Shown: in pieces, positions 1-6,524 of the stretch | Layout: the number at the start of each line of letters is the position of its first letter | Position numbering within the stretch: position 1 is the stretch's first letter | Translations under genes and position numbers: made by a program | Notes under the pieces: generated by a model | The model's input: the letters and a program-made list of their open reading frames with translations, nothing else | What the model was told of the DNA's origin: nothing | Databases searched by the model: none | NCBI GenBank assembly: GCA_023485645.1 | Contig: JAMCZM010000004.1 | Coordinates: forward strand, 1-10,039 | DNA from: Candidatus Martarchaeota archaeon | Lineage (GTDB): Archaea; Micrarchaeota; Micrarchaeia; Micrarchaeales; Micrarchaeaceae | Direction: 5' to 3' | DNA: 10,039 nucleotides

Positions 1-19
1 CTATTATTTTATCTCTATC
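1..19. repeat. 19-base exact direct repeat, copy 1 (window edge)
   Basis: The first 19 bases of the window are identical to 664-682 and in the same reading frame of the Nop5 gene, so both encode DRDKII. The match breaks at base 20 (a versus t at 683). It may continue to the left outside the window. Confidence 0.85.
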
Positions 20-928
20 ATTTCTTTTGGCATTTACATGCTGCCGTCTATTGCTATTATTCTCTCCCCCTCTATTGCCTCTAAATCTTCCTCTATTCAT
101 GCTATTTTTATCGAATTCAACCTTATCTTTATGCGGGCTGCTCATTATTCTATCTAAGGATTTTTTCAGATCAGTCTTTAATACATCCCCAATAAAACGT
201 TTTGAGTAATAATCAGCTTTTAATGCAATGGCTATCTTTGTGGCATAAACACGTGCAATGCGACCTTTCTTATCTTTAGGCGCTGATGTCACGTCAGCAA
301 GTTTAAATAATACCCCATATTTTGGCGGTCTACTACCATATTTTATATGTTTGAATAGCGCTTTTTCAGCCCCAAGTAGCTGTATTGTGCTTGCTGGCAT
401 TGTAGCAAGCCTTTCTATAGATCCTGCCTTACTAAGCAGTTCTGCTGCCATTTTATCATCTGTTAAATATGTCACATTTGGCAGCAGGCGTTCTGACGTT
501 GCTTTTATATATTCTGCTAATGTGTCCATGCCTTTTAATATTGAGAGTGTATACTCTGCAAATCCTCGTAGTGTTTTTCTTTCATTTTCGCTAAGCTCCC
601 TACCTATTGTTTCATTAATCATCTTGTATGTATGCTCGCCACGCTCATCATTCCCCACAAGCTCTATTATTTTATCTCTATCTGGGTTGTTATCCGCAAG
701 CATTATCGCAAGGTTTGCTAGTGTTATAAAATTTCCCACTTTAAGTTCTGGTATATATAACCCAAACCATTCACTAAGCCTTTCATTTGCAAGATTGTAA
801 CTTTTATTTGATTCCTCAAATGCATTGCTTGCCTGTATAAGTATAAACTCCTCCTTCTCATATGTGCTCTTCATGCCCTGCTTTGCTCTTTCAAGCATCT
901 TTTTTCTGAGCTCCTCTCTATTATCCAT
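1..928 (-). CDS. nop5: Nop5/Nop56-type box C/D RNP core protein (C-terminus cut by window edge)
   Basis: I translated this by hand; the frame is open from ATG at 928 to the window edge (309 complete codons, no stop). Nop5 is the scaffold of archaeal box C/D RNPs, linking fibrillarin to the L7Ae-bound guide RNA for 2'-O-methylation of rRNA/tRNA. Residues about 10-60 match the start of the coiled-coil region (ERAKQGMK, then LSEWFGLYIPEL). Residues 150-215 are a textbook Nop domain: PNVTYLTDDKMAAELL, then GAEKALFKHIKYGSRPPKYG. The tail from about 288 is Arg/Gly/Asn-rich (RGRFRGNRGG). Archaeal Nop5 normally has about 100 further residues ahead of the coiled coil that bind fibrillarin; they are absent. 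An in-frame stop at 944-946 limits any upstream extension to a TTG only three codons earlier. The family call is very secure. The last few codons at the window edge are doubtful because those 19 bases recur inside the gene. Confidence 0.93.
   Translation of the reverse strand, partial: MDNREELRKKMLERAKQGMKSTYEKEEFILIQASNAFEESNKSYNLANERLSEWFGLYIPELKVGNFITLANLAIMLADNNPDRDKIIELVGNDERGEHTYKMINETIGRELSENERKTLRGFAEYTLSILKGMDTLAEYIKATSERLLPNVTYLTDDKMAAELLSKAGSIERLATMPASTIQLLGAEKALFKHIKYGSRPPKYGVLFKLADVTSAPKDKKGRIARVYATKIAIALKADYYSKRFIGDVLKTDLKKSLDRIMSSPHKDKVEFDKNSMNRGRFRGNRGGENNSNRRQHVNAKRNDRDKII
664..682. repeat. 19-base exact direct repeat, copy 2 (inside nop5)
   Basis: Internal copy of the first 19 bases of the window. 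Here it encodes DRDKII within the coiled-coil region of Nop5 (after NNP, before ELVGND), where it fits the normal sequence of the protein. This copy is therefore likely to be the genuine one. Confidence 0.85.
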
Positions 929-978
929 TATAATCAACTTATGTTAAAATAGGCAATCTATAGTAATTATCTCTTTAT

Positions 979-991
979 AGAAAATATAAAA
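979..991 (-). promoter_or_regulatory. Probable TATA box for nop5
   Basis: On the minus strand the 97-base gap ahead of nop5 contains CTTTTATATTTT, centred roughly 57 bases before the ATG. This would give a short 5' leader of about 30 bases. No Shine-Dalgarno sequence precedes the ATG. The gene could also be read through from the upstream synthase. Confidence 0.4.
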
Positions 992-1025
992 GTATTCCCA
1001 TTTATGATTTGCCCTTTATATATAG

Positions 1026-2069
1026 CTACTTCTTTCTGTTTGTTACATGTCCTATGCCAGATCGTGCAATATTCTTTGCATATTCATTAGTGATATCCTT
1101 AGTATTTTTCTCAAATGTATCTAGCGCCATTTCTGTAAGTTTTGCAGCTCTTTTTTCAGCATAATCAATAGAACCAAGCTCCTTAAATTTATCTATTATA
1201 AATCTTACCTCCTCATCGCTTTTATTTTTCTTTGCATATATATCTTCGATTCTTTTCAAAGTATTTGCACTGGCATTATGTACAGTATGCCATAATATAA
1301 GCGTGCGCGTGCTTTCCCTAACATCTGTGCCTATAGATTTTCCAAGAACCTCCTCCGTAGATATGCAGTCTAATATATCATCTTTTATTTGGAATGCGTT
1401 TCCGCACAAGGTGCCATACTCTTTTATCTTTTCCATCTCCCCATCATCCGCACCTGCTATAATTGCACCACATTGCATTGGCCCATATACAGAATAGTAT
1501 GCGCTTTTTGCATGTATAGACTTAAAATATTCCTCTTCGGTAAAATCTAAAAGTTTTCTGCCATTTACGCTATTATTGATATCATAATATTGCCCTTGAT
1601 GCGTAATCATCATTATGTCATATAACTTATTGAAATACGCCATTCCAATTTTGCTATTTAGGCTAAGTGTTGCATCTATTGCCATTTTCCATAATATCAT
1701 ATGTATAGTGTCTCCTGCTATTATAGCAATTTCATCGCCAAATAATTTGTGTAGTGCTGGTTTTCCACGCCTTAACATGTTTTTATCAATCAAATCATCA
1801 TGCATTAAAAAATAATCTTCAGATATCTGTTGTACCGCTGCGGGAAGTAAAGCGTCATCTAACTCTCCTCCATATAGTTGAGTCCATGCAAGCAGATATA
1901 TGGGCCTTCTATATTGGCCTTTTCTGTCAATATACGCGCGTATTATTTCATTATTAAAGTGCGTTGGCTCTCCATGCGGCATATAACTTATAATTTTTTT
2001 ATATATAATCTCTTTGTATTTTGCGCTAAATGTGGCAAAATCTTCATGATTATTTGATCCATCCATCAT
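1026..2069 (-). CDS. Trans-isoprenyl diphosphate synthase, paralog 1 (GGPP synthase-like)
   Basis: A 347-residue all-alpha prenyltransferase that should condense IPP with allylic diphosphates to make C20 or longer prenyl diphosphates for ether lipids. Seen: a GQYRRP stretch (51-56) in place of the usual GGKRxRP; first Asp-rich motif DDLID (91-95) followed by RRGKP (100-104); FQIKDDILD (226-234) carrying the second Asp-rich motif; and GKSIGTD (243-249). Tyr86 lies five residues before the first Asp, with Phe87 next to it; in archaeal GGPP synthases a bulky residue here limits chain length to about C20 (family knowledge). The usual KT is KS (188-189). At the position of the later EGK lysine, kept in paralog 2, there is Thr254. 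ATG at 2069 is followed directly by a second ATG, and a TATA-like box sits 28 bases upstream. The gene is divergent from the Nudix operon. Catalytic activity is likely; product length is inferred. Confidence 0.88.
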   Translation of the reverse strand: MMDGSNNHEDFATFSAKYKEIIYKKIISYMPHGEPTHFNNEIIRAYIDRKGQYRRPIYLLAWTQLYGGELDDALLPAAVQQISEDYFLMHDDLIDKNMLRRGKPALHKLFGDEIAIIAGDTIHMILWKMAIDATLSLNSKIGMAYFNKLYDIMMITHQGQYYDINNSVNGRKLLDFTEEEYFKSIHAKSAYYSVYGPMQCGAIIAGADDGEMEKIKEYGTLCGNAFQIKDDILDCISTEEVLGKSIGTDVRESTRTLILWHTVHNASANTLKRIEDIYAKKNKSDEEVRFIIDKFKELGSIDYAEKRAAKLTEMALDTFEKNTKDITNEYAKNIARSGIGHVTNRKK

Positions 2070-2090
2070 ATTACTAGAATATTAGAATGA

Positions 2091-2103
2091 AAAAATTAAA
2101 TAA
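2091..2103 (-). promoter_or_regulatory. TATA box for prenyl synthase paralog 1
   Basis: On the minus strand ATTATTTAATTTTT is centred about 28 bases before the ATG at 2069. This spacing implies a leaderless mRNA, since an archaeal TATA box lies about 26 bases before the transcription start. It shares the 120-base divergent intergenic region with the Nudix promoter. Confidence 0.5.
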
Positions 2104-2154
2104 TCAGATAGTTTTTGTATTATTAGAAAATAAGTTAAAAACCCTGATATTTGT

Positions 2155-2169
2155 AAAGATTTAAAAATG
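2155..2169 (+). promoter_or_regulatory. BRE/TATA promoter of the Nudix operon
   Basis: AAAGATTTAAAAATG combines a purine-rich BRE-like element with an AT-rich TATA box centred about 26 bases before the ATG at 2190. The transcript would start at or next to the start codon (leaderless), and no Shine-Dalgarno sequence is present. Confidence 0.55.
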
Positions 2170-2189
2170 GTTAGCAACAATCTATTAGT

Positions 2190-2612
2190 ATGACTTCTGA
2201 AAAAAAAATTATTGTGCATGTTAGCGCATTTTTAAAAAATAAAAATGGTGAATATCTATTTTTAAAGCGCAGTGAAGATAGCTCATGGGCACCATCTATA
2301 TTTGATCTGCCTGGCGGTAAAATGGAATGGGGCGAGCATCCATTAGATACGCTTGGAAGAGAATTATTAGAAGAGATAGGAACTGTTGCATCCAATATAA
2401 CTTTTGCTGGAATGCAGACAAGAATTACAGAATTAAAGAATGTTAAATACCATGTGTTAAAGCTCTATTATTTTGGAACAATATCAACAGATGTAAAATT
2501 AAATGATGAGCATCAATCATTTAAGTGGTTTACCATTAAAGAAGCGTTAGAGGCAAATGATATTGATGATGGTATTAAAAAGTTTATAGAAAAGGGGCAG
2601 CAACAATGGTAA
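2190..2612 (+). CDS. Nudix hydrolase
   Basis: A 140-residue single-domain Nudix protein. The Nudix box is at residues 43-65: Gly43, Glu49, Arg57-Glu58, the metal-binding Glu61-Glu62, and Gly64. It is preceded by the typical FDLPGG turn. The final hydrophobic position of the box is Thr65, a mild deviation. Such enzymes cleave nucleoside or other diphosphates linked to a group X; the substrate cannot be read from the sequence. The Cys motif of type I IPP isomerase (also a Nudix fold) is absent, so it is not a standard Idi. It is the first gene of a tight operon, and its stop overlaps the next start by 7 bases (ATGGTAA). With prenyl synthases on both sides, a prenyl diphosphate or nucleotide cleared from the isoprenoid pathway is a reasonable guess, but inference only. 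Confidence 0.88.
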   Translation: MTSEKKIIVHVSAFLKNKNGEYLFLKRSEDSSWAPSIFDLPGGKMEWGEHPLDTLGRELLEEIGTVASNITFAGMQTRITELKNVKYHVLKLYYFGTISTDVKLNDEHQSFKWFTIKEALEANDIDDGIKKFIEKGQQQW

Positions 2613-3139
2613 TAATTTCGTTTACTGGTTTTTCAGGAACGGGCAAGAGCACTATTGCAAGCAGTATATCATTTGATAACAACTATCCCTATATCTCATT
2701 TAATGGTATAGTGCATAAAATCGCGTTGGACTCTAATTTATCTGCATATGAGTACCTTGAAAAATATGGCATATCGAAAGCGTCTAAAAATGCAAATGAT
2801 GTAATACTATCTCTTATAAGATTGCATGATAAAAATATAGTAATTGATGGCCTATACGATATTAACCTTGCTAAAATAATACGGGATCGCATTGATCGGC
2901 ATACTATAATGATAGATATATCTGCACAGAGATATTTGCGGATAATGCGTCTTGCACAGAGAAAACAGTTAGATATACTAAAAGCAAGGGAGGTCTGCGC
3001 TAAACGTGATTCATATAAGTTAAGTATCGGCATACGCTCAATAATTAAAATGTCAGATGTACAAGTGGCAAACGATACGACTCCACTATACGCAGTGCAG
3101 AAATGTGGCATGTGTATCAACGCGATGATGAGGCGATGA
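2606..3139 (+). CDS. UPF0200/dephospho-CoA-kinase-like P-loop kinase
   Basis: A 177-residue P-loop kinase. Walker A is GFSGTGKST (8-16). A Walker-B-like strand IVIDGLYD (78-85) corresponds to the IVVDGIR segment I recall from archaeal UPF0200 proteins. An Arg-rich lid follows (QRYLRIMRLAQRK, about 108-120). The C-terminal part RDSYKLSIGIRSIIKMSDV ending in NDTT resembles the RDxxELxxGIxxVIxxAD...NN region of UPF0200. The fold is that of small-molecule kinases (dephospho-CoA kinase, nucleoside monophosphate kinases). The archaeal UPF0200 substrate is not established to my knowledge. It overlaps the Nudix gene by 7 bases and the next gene by 4, so the three products are probably made together. 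A role in phosphorylating a prenyl phosphate or nucleotide is speculation from context. The kinase fold is confident; the subfamily is moderate. Confidence 0.8.
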   Translation: MVIISFTGFSGTGKSTIASSISFDNNYPYISFNGIVHKIALDSNLSAYEYLEKYGISKASKNANDVILSLIRLHDKNIVIDGLYDINLAKIIRDRIDRHTIMIDISAQRYLRIMRLAQRKQLDILKAREVCAKRDSYKLSIGIRSIIKMSDVQVANDTTPLYAVQKCGMCINAMMRR

Positions 3140-3720
3140 ATCAAAAAATAATATTCGAGATAAAAAGAAAATCGGCTCATATGTTGCTTACGGCGTACCC
3201 ATTTATATTTATTTATTTTTCTTTTTCTTATGTTGGCGCTGTACTGTTCTCATTTGCATATATATCACTGATGTTAATATCAGAGTACTTACGGATAAAT
3301 TTTAGTATGAAAACCCCGACATACTATCTTATAAAATATTTTTCAAGGTCGATTCAGCGAAAGGGTATTAAAAGCGAATGGAAAAGGTATAGAATACCAT
3401 ATTGGATAATAGGAAGTACAATAGCACTTTTAGTATTTAATTATTCAGGTTGGCTTTTTGCAACTGTTCTTTTATCAATTGGGGATCCAATTAGTGGTAT
3501 ATCTAAAGCTGTGCTTGGAGTGCGCCGGTCAATATTTGCAACCTCTATAGGTTTTGCAGCATGTACTATTATACTTTTTATAATTAGCAATAATATTTTT
3601 CTATCGATACTCCCATCATTTTTTGGAATGCTTGCCGATTGGTTTTCCTACAAATTCAATGATAATCTTACAATACCAATATTTGCCGCAATAGGTTCAT
3701 TCATAGCAAGGATGTTATAA
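3136..3720 (+). CDS. SEC59/dolichol-kinase-like membrane protein (putative polyprenol kinase)
   Basis: A 194-residue polytopic membrane protein resembling the COG0170 family (dolichol kinase SEC59, plant phytol/farnesol kinases), which phosphorylate isoprenoid alcohols using CTP. Family-like features: EIKRKSAHM at residues 8-16 (cf. RRKxxH), SEYLR (49-53), GDPISGI (116-122) in the place of the GDAxAAxxG nucleotide-binding loop, RRSIFATSIG (130-139) where the family has KSxEGS, and the C-terminal DNLTIPIFAA (176-185), very typical. About five to six hydrophobic segments are visible. The start was set at ATG 3136, giving a 4-base ATGA overlap with the kinase; an ATG at 3103 would add 11 unrelated residues inside the kinase gene. 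The KSxEG motif is weak, so activity is not certain. Placed between two prenyl synthases, it likely makes a prenyl phosphate. Confidence 0.75.
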   Translation: MNQKIIFEIKRKSAHMLLTAYPFIFIYFSFSYVGAVLFSFAYISLMLISEYLRINFSMKTPTYYLIKYFSRSIQRKGIKSEWKRYRIPYWIIGSTIALLVFNYSGWLFATVLLSIGDPISGISKAVLGVRRSIFATSIGFAACTIILFIISNNIFLSILPSFFGMLADWFSYKFNDNLTIPIFAAIGSFIARML

Positions 3721-3796
3721 CCAAAATTTTTACGGCTAATAATATCTACATATTCTATTTAGCAAAATAAACAAATAACGAAGTCCAATGAAAAGG

Positions 3797-3805
3797 CTTT
3801 AATAC
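3797..3805 (+). promoter_or_regulatory. Probable TATA box for prenyl synthase paralog 2
   Basis: In the 111-base gap after the membrane kinase, GAAAAGG (BRE-like) followed by CTTTAATAC lies about 31 bases before the ATG at 3832, consistent with leaderless transcription. A second AT-rich stretch (CTTAAAATATATC, 3812-3824) is too close to the ATG to be its TATA box unless translation starts later. Confidence 0.4.
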
Positions 3806-3831
3806 AGGTAACTTAAAATATATCTGATTCT

Positions 3832-4854
3832 ATGGACTTCAAGGAATACATAGCAGAGCATAAAAAAATGGTATATTCTACCATATGTGATTATGTACAG
3901 ATAAAAGAGCCGAAGGCTCATTATAGTATTATGCGTGATTATATAGATAGACAGGGGAGCTATAGGCGTCCAGGGCTAATATTACTTACAGGTCAAATGT
4001 TTGGCGTAAGTACTGAGCAGCTGCGATTGCCCGCATCAGCTATGCAATTATCAGAAGATTGGATACTTATGCAAGATGATGTTGAAGATGATTCCGAATT
4101 GAGAAGAGGCAAACCAGCAGCCCATAAACTTTATGGTTGGATACATACAATGAATGCCACTAATGTGGGTCAGATAGCAATGTGGCGCATGCTCAAAGAT
4201 TATATATTAAAGTATGGCGTTCAGAATGGCAATAAAATATACGAGAAATTTTATGATATGCTTGCATACACAATGGAAGGGCAGTATATAGAGAATAATT
4301 TCATTTATGATATAAAAAATCTATCTAAAGTTTCAGAAGATTTTTATTTTAAGGTTGTCGATAGCAAAACCTGTTATTATACTGTATACGGTCCGCTTCA
4401 GGTCGGTGCAATCGCAGCAAACCAGCCAGAGTCTACGCTTGAGATTTTAAAGAAGATAGGAACCCCAGGAGGTATATCATTTCAGATAACTGATGATATT
4501 CTAGATATAATAGCTGATGAAAAGGTGTTTGGGAAAAAGAACCTTGGTGATTTGTATGAAGGAAAGGTTACGCTTATAATGTTAAATACCTACAAGAATG
4601 CAACCGCAGTAGAGAAGGCGCGCATAGATGCTATATATTTAAAATCAAGAAAAAATAAAACACCAGAGGAGATAAATTTCTTATTGGAGCTAATAAAAAA
4701 GTATGATAGTATAGATTATGCAAAAGACGTGGCAAAAAAATATGGTGAGCTTGCAAAAATCGCAGTGGAGGAGAACATGAATAAGCTGCCAAATAATGAG
4801 TATACTACAATGCTTCTCTCATCAATAAAAGATTTGTATTCGCGTAATAAATAA
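3832..4854 (+). CDS. Trans-isoprenyl diphosphate synthase, paralog 2 (GGPP synthase-like)
   Basis: A 340-residue paralog of the synthase at 1026-2069; they align along their whole length, sharing blocks such as the IDRxGxYRRP region, RRGKPAxHKL, YYxVYGPxQ and FQIxDDILD. Seen here: GSYRRP (42-47), first Asp-rich motif DDVED (82-86), RRGKP (91-95), KT (179-180), second motif DDILD (221-225), GKKNLGD (234-240) and EGKVTL (243-248). The substrate-binding lysines are thus complete, unlike paralog 1, where the last one is Thr. Trp77, five residues before the first Asp, is very bulky and predicts a short product (C20 or less, by analogy with archaeal type I GGPP synthases). The start is supported by alignment of its first residues with paralog 1 (DFKEYIAEHKK with DFATFSAKYKE). 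The two could form homodimers with different products, or a heterodimer. Confidence 0.9.
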   Translation: MDFKEYIAEHKKMVYSTICDYVQIKEPKAHYSIMRDYIDRQGSYRRPGLILLTGQMFGVSTEQLRLPASAMQLSEDWILMQDDVEDDSELRRGKPAAHKLYGWIHTMNATNVGQIAMWRMLKDYILKYGVQNGNKIYEKFYDMLAYTMEGQYIENNFIYDIKNLSKVSEDFYFKVVDSKTCYYTVYGPLQVGAIAANQPESTLEILKKIGTPGGISFQITDDILDIIADEKVFGKKNLGDLYEGKVTLIMLNTYKNATAVEKARIDAIYLKSRKNKTPEEINFLLELIKKYDSIDYAKDVAKKYGELAKIAVEENMNKLPNNEYTTMLLSSIKDLYSRNK

Positions 4855-4897
4855 ATTAGTGCACAAATAAAAAACGTTAATTAGCACAGCCTATAAA

Positions 4898-6463
4898 TTG
4901 TTGCTCTTTCTATTAGTATGGGTTTATTTCGTGGTAGAGCGTAGAATTCCTAAAAAATCAACAGTTCAATCAGGCGATGTGGTAACGAGCCGGTCAAATT
5001 ATATTATACTTATTGCAATCACAATTATTGGTTTTGCTATACTGTGGTCGCTGTATTATGCTGCATTTTTGGGTTATATACTGCAGTGGATACTTGCAAT
5101 ATTCTCTTTAGTTATAATTGGAATAATTATCAAACGCATAGGTCATTTTAAGGGAATGTCTGGATCTTATGGTATTGGATTTATATATATAATAGGGACT
5201 AAGCGGGGTATAAACTTCATAGATAAGCTATCAAAAATATGCGGCAAATTTTGGGAAGAGCTTCCTATGTGGGGGTTAGTTTTGGGATTTGGACTTTTAA
5301 GTTACCCTCTATTAAAGGGGCGCATAAATAAGAAAACCTACTTATTTGGAATAATATCAATCATATTAATAACTGAATTTGTATTACCATATCTTGCCGT
5401 TGCAATACAGTTTATACAGCTACCACAGATACAATCTGCACTCTCAAATAGCGCCAGCGCGCCAGCGCAATATGGTATAAATTATTCATTAATTTTATTA
5501 TTGGTCATATCTATAGTTACAGGCTTTTCAGGGTACCTATTTTTTGGATTAATATACAATGCTGGTGTTGTAGTAAATGGCATATTTTTGTTTTTGACAA
5601 GCGCAGCAGCTGGGTCCCCACAAACCTCATACGTTACAAATAACGTTCCTGGCGTTGCACCTATAATACCAGGGATAGATCTGCCATTAGCTGCCGGAAT
5701 AATATCTCTTGCTATAATATTGATAGTACATGAGTTTTCACATGGGGTTCTTGCGCGTCGCGCAAAGGTCAAATTAAAATCTGTCGGCATTGTGCTTTTG
5801 GGTATAATACCTATAGGTGGGTTTGCAGAGCCTAATGATAAAGAGGTAAAGCGTCTTGATCCAATAAAACAGACAAAAATCTTCGCCGCTGGAATATCAT
5901 CTAATTTTGTATTAATGATAATATTTTTTGCTCTTTTATTTGTTACATTTAATTATGGCCTTCCTTCTATAATGGTAAATAACGGCATATTTATATCATC
6001 TGTTTCGCAAAATTATCCCGCATATGGTATATTAAAACCAGGCATGCATATACTGAAATGGAATAGCTATCCTATTAATAACATATCCTCTATTGAGAAT
6101 GCATCAGCAATGGATACCCCAGGCGCGATTGTTAATGTAACTACAAATAATGGCTCATATTTAATAAAAGCAATAGCGGTGAACGGTACAAAACGCGGAT
6201 TGATAGGGGTTAATTTATACCAAGATACTGCAATAGCAAGCGGTATATACCCATCAATATTATATTTCTTGTATACGCTTTTTGCGATATCATTCATGTT
6301 AAATTTTCTGGTTGCCGTAATTAATTTATTACCCTTACCTTTATTTGACGGAATGTGGATATATAACACAAATATAAAAGATAAGAGAATTGTGAAAATT
6401 TTGCTATATGTGGCATTAGTCACAATACTTATAAGTGCATCACAATGGCTATTTTATATATAA
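4898..6463 (+). CDS. Site-2-type intramembrane zinc metalloprotease (peptidase M50) with PDZ-like domain
   Basis: A 521-residue polytopic membrane protein. HEFSH (278-282) is the zinc-binding HExxH inside a membrane helix, and NLLPLPLFDG (476-485) is the NxxPxxxxDG motif supplying the third zinc ligand, Asp484. Between them a PDZ-like stretch (about 355-440: GIFISSV, GILKPGMHILKWN) resembles the regulatory PDZ of S2P/RseP proteases. Before HExxH come several hydrophobic segments and an exported-looking insert of about 60 residues (SALSNSASAPAQ, ending PGVAPIIPGIDLP). Site-2 proteases cut single-span membrane proteins, releasing cytoplasmic domains, or clear signal-peptide remnants. No ATG fits the start: TTG 4898 keeps a first hydrophobic helix (LLFLLVWVYFVV), while GTG 4931 would fit a TATA-like CCTATAAATTG at 4890-4900. 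Family certain, start uncertain. The neighbours downstream are membrane-anchored proteins that could be substrates. Confidence 0.92.
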   Translation: MLLFLLVWVYFVVERRIPKKSTVQSGDVVTSRSNYIILIAITIIGFAILWSLYYAAFLGYILQWILAIFSLVIIGIIIKRIGHFKGMSGSYGIGFIYIIGTKRGINFIDKLSKICGKFWEELPMWGLVLGFGLLSYPLLKGRINKKTYLFGIISIILITEFVLPYLAVAIQFIQLPQIQSALSNSASAPAQYGINYSLILLLVISIVTGFSGYLFFGLIYNAGVVVNGIFLFLTSAAAGSPQTSYVTNNVPGVAPIIPGIDLPLAAGIISLAIILIVHEFSHGVLARRAKVKLKSVGIVLLGIIPIGGFAEPNDKEVKRLDPIKQTKIFAAGISSNFVLMIIFFALLFVTFNYGLPSIMVNNGIFISSVSQNYPAYGILKPGMHILKWNSYPINNISSIENASAMDTPGAIVNVTTNNGSYLIKAIAVNGTKRGLIGVNLYQDTAIASGIYPSILYFLYTLFAISFMLNFLVAVINLLPLPLFDGMWIYNTNIKDKRIVKILLYVALVTILISASQWLFYI

Positions 6464-6467
6464 TTAG

Positions 6468-6484
6468 CTATTTTTAAAAAATAG
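6468..6484 (+). terminator. Possible T-rich palindromic terminator after the protease gene
   Basis: CTATTTTTAAAAAATAG just after the protease stop is a near-perfect palindrome with a T run. It could stop transcription as an archaeal T-rich terminator, or it may simply reflect AT-rich spacer sequence. Weak evidence. Confidence 0.25.
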
Positions 6485-6488
6485 AAAG

Positions 6489-6502
6489 ATATTTAGATAA
6501 TA
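6489..6502 (+). promoter_or_regulatory. Probable TATA box for the 6525 surface-protein gene
   Basis: GATATTTAGATAAT lies about 30 bases before the ATG at 6525, after the possible terminator. It suggests a separate, leaderless transcript that would then carry the next gene at 7446. Confidence 0.4.
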
Positions 6503-6524
6503 ATTGTAATAGAAAAATGTTTAC

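Noticed and set aside
258..800. Plus-strand open frame of 180 residues
   Set aside because: It is the antisense shadow of nop5, whose minus-strand frame is open over 1-928 and matches the Nop domain closely.
2190..2612. Nudix protein as type I IPP isomerase
   Set aside because: The family's active-site Cys motif and extra N-terminal region are missing; only a general Nudix call is supported.
2689..3180. Minus-strand open frame of 163 residues
   Set aside because: It lies opposite the P-loop kinase gene, which has clear motifs and stop/start coupling on the plus strand.
5451..5467. Short G+C-rich tandem repeat (GCGCCAGC twice) inside the protease gene
   Set aside because: It encodes part of a Ser/Ala/Pro linker (SASAPAQ) in frame and needs no other explanation.
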